Source of the DNA: Gammaproteobacteria bacterium
GTDB lineage: Bacteria; Pseudomonadota; Gammaproteobacteria; Pseudomonadales; Halieaceae
NCBI GenBank assembly: GCA_018222695.1
Contig: JAAEZV010000038.1
Coordinates: 1-10,633, forward strand
Direction: 5' to 3'
Length of the DNA stretch: 10,633 nucleotides
A program made the position numbers and the translations under genes. Positions 5,737-10,633 of this stretch are shown here, in pieces (the stretch's first letter is position 1; the number at the start of each line of letters is the position of its first letter). The notes below the pieces were generated by a model. It made no database searches, was not told the DNA's origin, and worked only from the letters and a program-made list of their open reading frames with translations.

Positions 5737-8487
5737 ATGACCGATCATTTCTTACCTGGCCAGCGATGGGTCAGTCACGCGGATAGTACTTTGGGCTTGG
5801 GGATCGTGACCCACGCCGATGAACGTCGGGTCACCTTGCATTTCCCCGCCGTGGAGGAGGAGCGGGTGTATGCGACCGATCGCGCACCCCTGACCCGACT
5901 ACTCCTCAAACCCGGTGACCAGCTGACACGCATGGACGGCAGCATGCTGACGGTCATCGCGCTTCAGGAACAAGGCGGGGTGATTACTTATGAAGCAGAG
6001 GGACCATCTGGAGCGCATCATTCGGTCGTGGAGACCGAGCTTGATGCCCATATCGAGCTGAATACGCCGATCGAGCGATTACTGAATAATCAACTGGGTA
6101 GGCCTCGAGACTTCGGTCTCAGAATGACCACTTTGGAGCACGCCGCCGAGGGAGAAGGCTTTGGACTGGGAGGCTTGCTCGGTCCACGAACCGCCCTACT
6201 CTCGCACCAACTGTATGTGGCAGCCAACGTGGGGAAACGCTTTGCGCCACGCGTATTACTTGCCGATGAGGTGGGGCTCGGTAAGACCATTGAGGCAGGG
6301 CTGATCCTCACCCAGCAGCTACATCGCCAACGGGTGCGCCGCGTCCTGGTGCTTGTGCCTGAGACACTGGCGCACCAGTGGCTTGTTGAAATGCAAAGAC
6401 GCTTCCACCTGGCATTCTCACTGCTCAATGCCGAGCGACTGGAAGACGCCGACATCGAAATGGAGTTTTCCGAGAATGCGCTGGTTATCGCTCCGATCAG
6501 CCTGTTTGCAGATGATCCGATAACAAGAGAAATCGTCAGCGGACTTGACTGGGACATGGTGGTTATTGATGAGGCACACCACATCACAGGAATTGGTGAG
6601 CAGCGCACGGACTTGGGTCAGTTTGTCTGCGAGGTATCGGCTCGCGCCCGCGGCCTACTGCTACTGACCGCCACTCCCGAGCAGGCTGGACTGAGAAGCC
6701 ACTTTGACCGACTGCAACTGATCGACCCTGCGCGCTTCGCAGATTTTGATCAATTCACCGCCGAATACGCCCAATTTGCCGAATGGAGCCGCCTGATCGA
6801 TCAATTGGAAAAGGGTGAAGCCGTCACGCTACCCGAGGGGATAGACGCCGAGGCCGATACAGAAGAGCAGATTCAACAGATGCTTGACCGCTACGGTACC
6901 GGGCGCGTGCTGTACCGCAATTCACGGCGAGGGGTGCCCGGGTTTCCGCAACGACACCGACACGCTTATTCGCTGGCGTCGCCAGCAATTTATCAGCATG
7001 ACGCCCAGACACTCCACCCGGAAACGCTGCACCCAGAATCCATATGGATTGAACAGGACCCTCGGGTCGAGTGGCTGGAAACACAGCTGAAAAACCTCCG
7101 GCCCAAAAAGGTGCTTGTGATCTGCGCGCATAAAGAAACAGCGATTGCGCTGGAGCACTTTCTGCACCTGAAAGCCGGTGTTCGTTGCGCGGCCTTCCAC
7201 GAGGACCTGAGCCTTATCGAACGCGACCGCGCTGCTGCCTACTTTGCCGAGGAAAGCGGCGGTGCTCAGGCGCTGATCTGTTCAGAAATTGGTAGTGAAG
7301 GCCGCAATTTTCAATTTGCGCAGCACCTGATTTGCTTTGACCTGCCTTTCCATCCGGACCTGCTGGAACAACGCATCGGTCGTCTGGACCGGATCGGTCA
7401 AGGCACTGATATTCACATCCATGTGCCCTATTTGGCGGAAACCGGCCAGGAAACCCTGTTTCGCTGGTTCGATGAGGGCTTGAACGCCTTCGCCGCCACC
7501 TGCTCCGTTGGCTACCAACTGCACAGTGAGTTTGCCGATACGCTTGGCGCACTTCTCTCCGGATCGGGCGAACTCGACCTTCTGTTGCAGAGCACCCGCA
7601 AGCGACGGGACGAATTGTCGCGCGAGAGTGAGGCAGGCCGTGACCGCCTGCTTGAGCGTCACTCACATGATGCAGGCGCAGGCGCAGACATTATTGCCAC
7701 CCTAGAGCAACGTGAAACCGCCGAGGCACTTCACGACTTCTGTGAGCACCTGTTTGACCGGATGGGCATCGAGCAAGAATATCTCGACGAAAATCTGTCG
7801 TTAATCAGACCGACGGAAAACCTGGCGACCGGACAGTTGCCGGGGCTCTCAGAAGATGGCGTCACAGCAACCTATCACCGGCACACTGCATTGAGCCGAG
7901 ACGACGTCACGTTTATGACGTGGGAACATCCGATCGTTATGGAATCGATGGCAGCACTACTCGGCAGCGACATCGGCAAAGCCAGCATAGGGACGTTCAA
8001 ACATCGCGGCGTCCCTGCTGGCACCATCCTGCTCGAAAGCGTGCATCGAATGGAGTGCCTCGCCCCGCTCTATCTCACCACAGGCCAGTTCCTGAATTCG
8101 CAACCGGTGAGAACGCTGCTCACTCAAGCGGGGAAGACAGTTGGGGACAAGCTGTCATCGATGTTTTTAACCGAAGCGCTACAAACTGTACCCAGTGCGA
8201 CGAGTGCGAGCGCCCTGAACAAGCTGCGACCGGTACTGGAGAAGTTACTACCCACCTTGGAGCAGATCGCCGGAGACGAGGTCAGTCGACGTGGCCAAGA
8301 GGCGGTCGACGCAGCGAATCGATTCTATGTTGAGGAACTGAGCCGACTCAGGTACCTGCAGTCTCTGAATCCTGCGATACGAGACGAAGAGCTGTTGGAG
8401 CTGGAAGCCTCCAGAGACGCCTGCCTGCTCGCGCTGTCCCAAGCGAAGCCTGCACTAGAGGGCCTCAGAGTCTGTATCGCGGTTTAA
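5737..8487 (+). CDS. rapA: RNA polymerase-associated Swi2/Snf2 ATPase RapA (HepA)
   Basis: Motor ATPase that binds core RNA polymerase and helps recycle it after transcription. The product has 916 residues against 968 in E. coli. The N-terminal Tudor-like region is about 1-110 (PGQRWVSHADSTLGLG). Helicase core motifs are DEVGLGKTIEAG (177-188, Walker A), VPETLAHQW, DEAH (278-281, Walker B), TATPEQ (311-316), SEIGSEGRNFQF and QRIGRLDRIGQ (545-555, arginine-finger motif VI). The RapA-specific C-terminal domain follows (GRDRLLERHSHD, FDRMGIEQEY, GLSEDGVTATYHR, FMTWEHP, NPAIRDEELLELE). From remembered alignment, the shortening falls in the spacer between the two helicase lobes, around residues 345-430; the catalytic parts look intact. 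The start overlaps no gene but follows tatD by 3 bp and lacks its own Shine-Dalgarno, which suggests translational coupling. It converges on the DUF3604 gene with a 26-bp gap. Confidence 0.97.
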   Translation: MTDHFLPGQRWVSHADSTLGLGIVTHADERRVTLHFPAVEEERVYATDRAPLTRLLLKPGDQLTRMDGSMLTVIALQEQGGVITYEAEGPSGAHHSVVETELDAHIELNTPIERLLNNQLGRPRDFGLRMTTLEHAAEGEGFGLGGLLGPRTALLSHQLYVAANVGKRFAPRVLLADEVGLGKTIEAGLILTQQLHRQRVRRVLVLVPETLAHQWLVEMQRRFHLAFSLLNAERLEDADIEMEFSENALVIAPISLFADDPITREIVSGLDWDMVVIDEAHHITGIGEQRTDLGQFVCEVSARARGLLLLTATPEQAGLRSHFDRLQLIDPARFADFDQFTAEYAQFAEWSRLIDQLEKGEAVTLPEGIDAEADTEEQIQQMLDRYGTGRVLYRNSRRGVPGFPQRHRHAYSLASPAIYQHDAQTLHPETLHPESIWIEQDPRVEWLETQLKNLRPKKVLVICAHKETAIALEHFLHLKAGVRCAAFHEDLSLIERDRAAAYFAEESGGAQALICSEIGSEGRNFQFAQHLICFDLPFHPDLLEQRIGRLDRIGQGTDIHIHVPYLAETGQETLFRWFDEGLNAFAATCSVGYQLHSEFADTLGALLSGSGELDLLLQSTRKRRDELSRESEAGRDRLLERHSHDAGAGADIIATLEQRETAEALHDFCEHLFDRMGIEQEYLDENLSLIRPTENLATGQLPGLSEDGVTATYHRHTALSRDDVTFMTWEHPIVMESMAALLGSDIGKASIGTFKHRGVPAGTILLESVHRMECLAPLYLTTGQFLNSQPVRTLLTQAGKTVGDKLSSMFLTEALQTVPSATSASALNKLRPVLEKLLPTLEQIAGDEVSRRGQEAVDAANRFYVEELSRLRYLQSLNPAIRDEELLELEASRDACLLALSQAKPALEGLRVCIAV

Positions 8488-8510
8488 ACGCCACCCGCTA
8501 CTCTCCGCGA
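8477..8510. other. Convergent rapA/DUF3604 junction with weak stem
   Basis: Only 26 bp separate the two stop codons. TCGCGG (8477-8482) can pair with CCGCGA (8505-8510) across a 22-nt loop, but no T-tract follows on either strand, so it is a poor intrinsic terminator. The octamer palindrome GTTTAAAC (8482-8489) spans the rapA stop. Termination here may depend on Rho or on collision of opposing polymerases. Confidence 0.2.
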
Positions 8511-8513
8511 GTT

Positions 8514-10433
8514 TCAGGGGCGATACCAAATAGGAGAAGTGTATGCACGCTCCTGAATCGTATCCGGCCTGCGCGTGTCGATGTCTTCGTTCCCCAGCGC
8601 CAGCTTGTCGAGCAGCGAATGCCGCGCGGTGGGAATCTGCAACACACGCACGTAGTAGAAAGCAGATTGCGCCGGGTCAAATTCGGGGTCCTGCCACACG
8701 GCGGTGAGGCGGGGTGAACCGATGGTGTTTGCGGTCAGCCCGGTGTTCAGATCCACACTCGACCCCACCGCCGCCAACGCACCGTCTGGCAGTAAACGGT
8801 CGTCGCCACTCCACGCCGCGTCATAAACCCGCTCCTGGGTCTCGCCGGTAGCATCAATCCATCCTTTGACGACCTGAATGCGATCCAGATGACCGCTTTT
8901 AGGGTCAGCCTGGGCCTCAATCGCCAAGCTGAAGCGATCACCCACGCCGGCACCCATGATCTCACCGCCCATTGGTACGGCCTGTGTCTGAATGCTGTCG
9001 GGAAAGCCTGGAGTCTCCAGTACCGTAGGAGGCAGATTCAATCCACCGTAGGTACGCACCGCAATACGAGGCCCGCTAGTGGCATACACCTCTCTGCGAC
9101 GCATCGCCGCGACAATAGCCTCGCGGGTATTCTCAGCTGCCCAAACGGCCGCTAGACCTGACGCACTCATGCCCCACCCAAATGTACCTCGCGCGTCGTC
9201 AGACCAACCACCGTCCTTCCTGGATGGAATCGAGTCGGTTGCCATCTTGCCGTGGAAATTGTCCTCCTCGGCAGACGGGAGCGCGGTGTGGGCGTCGGTC
9301 GATCCGATCACCCCAAACTGATAGGGGTTCACACCCACAGTGGACTCTAATTCCAGGCCTGTTTTCAGAGCACTACGGATGTAATCCCCGGGCTGCGGCA
9401 CATAGTCGGTCCACTCGCGCTGGATGTAGTAGGGATAAGTCTCAAAGTCGGCAAAAGGGTCATCGGGAGATAGCACGGGGTGCGTCTCGGAATCTCCTTT
9501 GATCTGAGTAATCTCAACGACCGGCTCCCAGTAACGTCGTATTTCTGCGTAATCCTGATTGATATCGTTGCCCCGAATATCTCTGACATCAAACATCGAG
9601 CCCTTAGAAATATTGGAGTTATGAGGTATCGCGAGAAAGTTGCCGCCTGTCGCGGCACTGGTCTTCTCTAACCAGGACCACAAATCACTGGGAAAAGAGC
9701 TGTCATCAAAACCGAATGGGGCAAAGGTTTGCGCTTGTTCAGCGTCGATATCGGCCATCACAATGCGATGAAGGTTAGCGCCGCCTGGTATCAGAGAGTA
9801 TTCCCAGCCGATCAATGCCGTGAACTCTCCCGGCTCGTTGTGCGCATCGGCCGTATCCGTAATGAGCTTCCAGGTATCGATTTCGACCGTTGGCTGCCGG
9901 GGGATCAAACCACTGACGCGATCCTCTTCCCAGCCCTCCATTGCCGTTACGGCATTGTCTGAGGGCTTAGGCAGGATCGATGTGAATAGCTCTCGCCCCT
10001 CCTGACCATCAATGGCGTCACGCAATAAATATTGAACAAAACGAGTCCAGAGTCGCTCGCGCCAGCTTAATCCCTCTGTGACCATGGGATTGAGGTAGAG
10101 GCTCCGGATGACGCCAAGATACTCGGCATGATCCGACACCACCAGAAAATCCAGCGGCGTCCCAATTTGCACACGCGCTTTGTGTCCGGGATGCACAACC
10201 GGCATGCCCTTGGCATAGCGATAGGCCGTGTCCGGTGAAGCCGTCAGGTTGCCGTTGGTAAACGCGTCAGAGGAATAGGTGGAATGCAAATGGGTGTCGC
10301 CCCACAAAAGTTGCTTTTCCTCGGCAAGGGCAACGCCGCTGATGGCGACACCGGATGCAATCGCAGCAGCGAGCACGCCCGCACCGCCAAACAATGATTT
10401 GTCCGACGCCGACTTCTCTCTTCGCTTAACCAT
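8514..10433 (-). CDS. Exported DUF3604 protein, PHP-like metal site
   Basis: Uncharacterised secreted protein of 639 residues that I place in DUF3604. The N-terminus has a basic patch (KRRE, residues 3-6), a hydrophobic stretch (about 14-36) and an A-x-A-type cleavage site (VALA-EEK, after 37), so it is probably periplasmic; it lacks the full twin-arginine motif. Candidate metal ligands follow the order of the PHP phosphoesterase fold: GDTHLHS (45-51, HxH), DHAEYLG (101-107), WEYS (210-213), NLHR (220-223), IPHNSN (269-274) and STDAHT (378-383, DxH). Residues about 485-639 (GGEIMGAG..., RLTAVWQDPEFDP...FYYVRVLQIPT) look like a beta-rich C-terminal domain. The start ATG 10433 is supported by GAGAGGA (10441-10447) with 7-nt spacing. 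The substrate is unknown; hydrolysis of a phosphate or related ester is only an inference from the PHP-like motifs. An enoyl-CoA hydratase-like gene ends 107 bp upstream on the same strand. Confidence 0.87.
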   Translation of the reverse strand: MVKRREKSASDKSLFGGAGVLAAAIASGVAISGVALAEEKQLLWGDTHLHSTYSSDAFTNGNLTASPDTAYRYAKGMPVVHPGHKARVQIGTPLDFLVVSDHAEYLGVIRSLYLNPMVTEGLSWRERLWTRFVQYLLRDAIDGQEGRELFTSILPKPSDNAVTAMEGWEEDRVSGLIPRQPTVEIDTWKLITDTADAHNEPGEFTALIGWEYSLIPGGANLHRIVMADIDAEQAQTFAPFGFDDSSFPSDLWSWLEKTSAATGGNFLAIPHNSNISKGSMFDVRDIRGNDINQDYAEIRRYWEPVVEITQIKGDSETHPVLSPDDPFADFETYPYYIQREWTDYVPQPGDYIRSALKTGLELESTVGVNPYQFGVIGSTDAHTALPSAEEDNFHGKMATDSIPSRKDGGWSDDARGTFGWGMSASGLAAVWAAENTREAIVAAMRRREVYATSGPRIAVRTYGGLNLPPTVLETPGFPDSIQTQAVPMGGEIMGAGVGDRFSLAIEAQADPKSGHLDRIQVVKGWIDATGETQERVYDAAWSGDDRLLPDGALAAVGSSVDLNTGLTANTIGSPRLTAVWQDPEFDPAQSAFYYVRVLQIPTARHSLLDKLALGNEDIDTRRPDTIQERAYTSPIWYRP

Positions 10434-10470
10434 GCCTGAATCCTCTCTGCCGCTTTTTTGTTATTTGCCT

Positions 10471-10483
10471 GATAGCCGCTATC
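10471..10483. promoter_or_regulatory. Perfect 13-bp palindrome upstream of the DUF3604 gene
   Basis: GATAGC-C-GCTATC is a perfect inverted repeat with a single central base, 37 bp before the DUF3604 ATG. The loop is too short for an RNA hairpin, so it fits a protein-binding site better than a terminator. A weak minus-strand promoter candidate (CTGACG at 10491-10496, TATCAG at 10467-10472, 18 bp apart) would be covered by it. The rest of the 107-bp gap (10434-10540) shows only the DUF3604 ribosome-binding site and a small GCGC-AA-GCGC stem without a T-tract. Confidence 0.35.
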
Positions 10484-10540
10484 GGTATGGAACGTCAGTT
10501 GCTCACTTGGCGCTTGCGCACTCCCATCGACATGGCGTAG

Positions 10541-10633
10541 CTATTTGCCCTGCCAGTCGGGCTGACGCTTTTCAAAAAAGGCTTTGATCGCCTCTTTCGA
10601 ATCATCGCTGCCAATACACGAAACCTGCAGCGC
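10541..10633 (-). CDS. Enoyl-CoA hydratase/isomerase family protein, C-terminal end only
   Basis: The minus-strand frame enters at the window edge and gives 30 codons before TAG (10541-10543), so the 5' part is outside. The residues end GSDDSKEAIKAFFEKRQPDWQGK. This is the characteristic last helix of crotonase-fold enoyl-CoA hydratases (S/E-D-x-K-E-x-x-x-A-F-x-E-K-R-x-P-x-W-x-G-K). Such enzymes hydrate enoyl-CoA thioesters in fatty-acid or amino-acid breakdown, but the family includes isomerases and other reactions, and the catalytic residues are not in view. It is the same strand as the DUF3604 gene, 107 bp upstream of it; a shared transcript is possible but the gap holds its own regulatory-looking dyad. 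Confidence 0.75.
   Translation of the reverse strand, partial: ALQVSCIGSDDSKEAIKAFFEKRQPDWQGK

Overview
The window looks like an ordinary chromosomal segment of a moderately GC-rich, probably marine gammaproteobacterium. RapA, a TatD protein close to E. coli YcfH and a ValS closely similar to the E. coli protein point to Gammaproteobacteria. The exported DUF3604 protein suggests an OM60/Halieaceae-like lineage, but that is an inference from memory of where the family occurs. I see no IS elements, phage genes, CRISPR arrays, tRNAs or rRNAs.

Layout, left to right. A plus-strand block holds the C-terminal half of valyl-tRNA synthetase (1-1443), a 70-residue cold-shock-domain protein (1495-1707) and a class I SAM-dependent methyltransferase (1765-2427). 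It meets a minus-strand gene for an exported TPR protein with a TonB-C-like tail (2428-3660), and the two stop codons abut with no base between them. Then comes a 199-bp regulatory gap (3661-3859). It holds a strong minus-strand intrinsic terminator, a second RNA stem, a 28-bp interrupted dyad and two overlapping divergent promoter candidates. Next is a LysR-type regulator with a TTG start (3860-4801). A short 14-bp tandem repeat and an extended -10 promoter candidate precede a two-gene unit, a TatD-family hydrolase (4930-5733) and rapA (5737-8487), separated by only 3 bp. Convergent to rapA is a DUF3604 secreted protein (8514-10433, minus). At the right edge is the last 30 codons of an enoyl-CoA hydratase-like gene (10541-10633, minus).

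How they fit together. The genes are mostly housekeeping: aminoacylation, an RNA-binding cold-shock protein, RNA polymerase recycling and nucleic-acid or metal-dependent hydrolysis. No single pathway links them. The liveliest spot is the gap between the TPR/TonB-like gene and lysR. There the LysR protein may bind a dyad overlapping its own promoter and a divergent one. The divergent transcript appears to end at a terminator about 20 nt before the TPR gene, so it would be either a roughly 100-nt small RNA or an attenuated leader. I found no clear new multi-gene system, and this RNA/operator locus is the best candidate for something undescribed.
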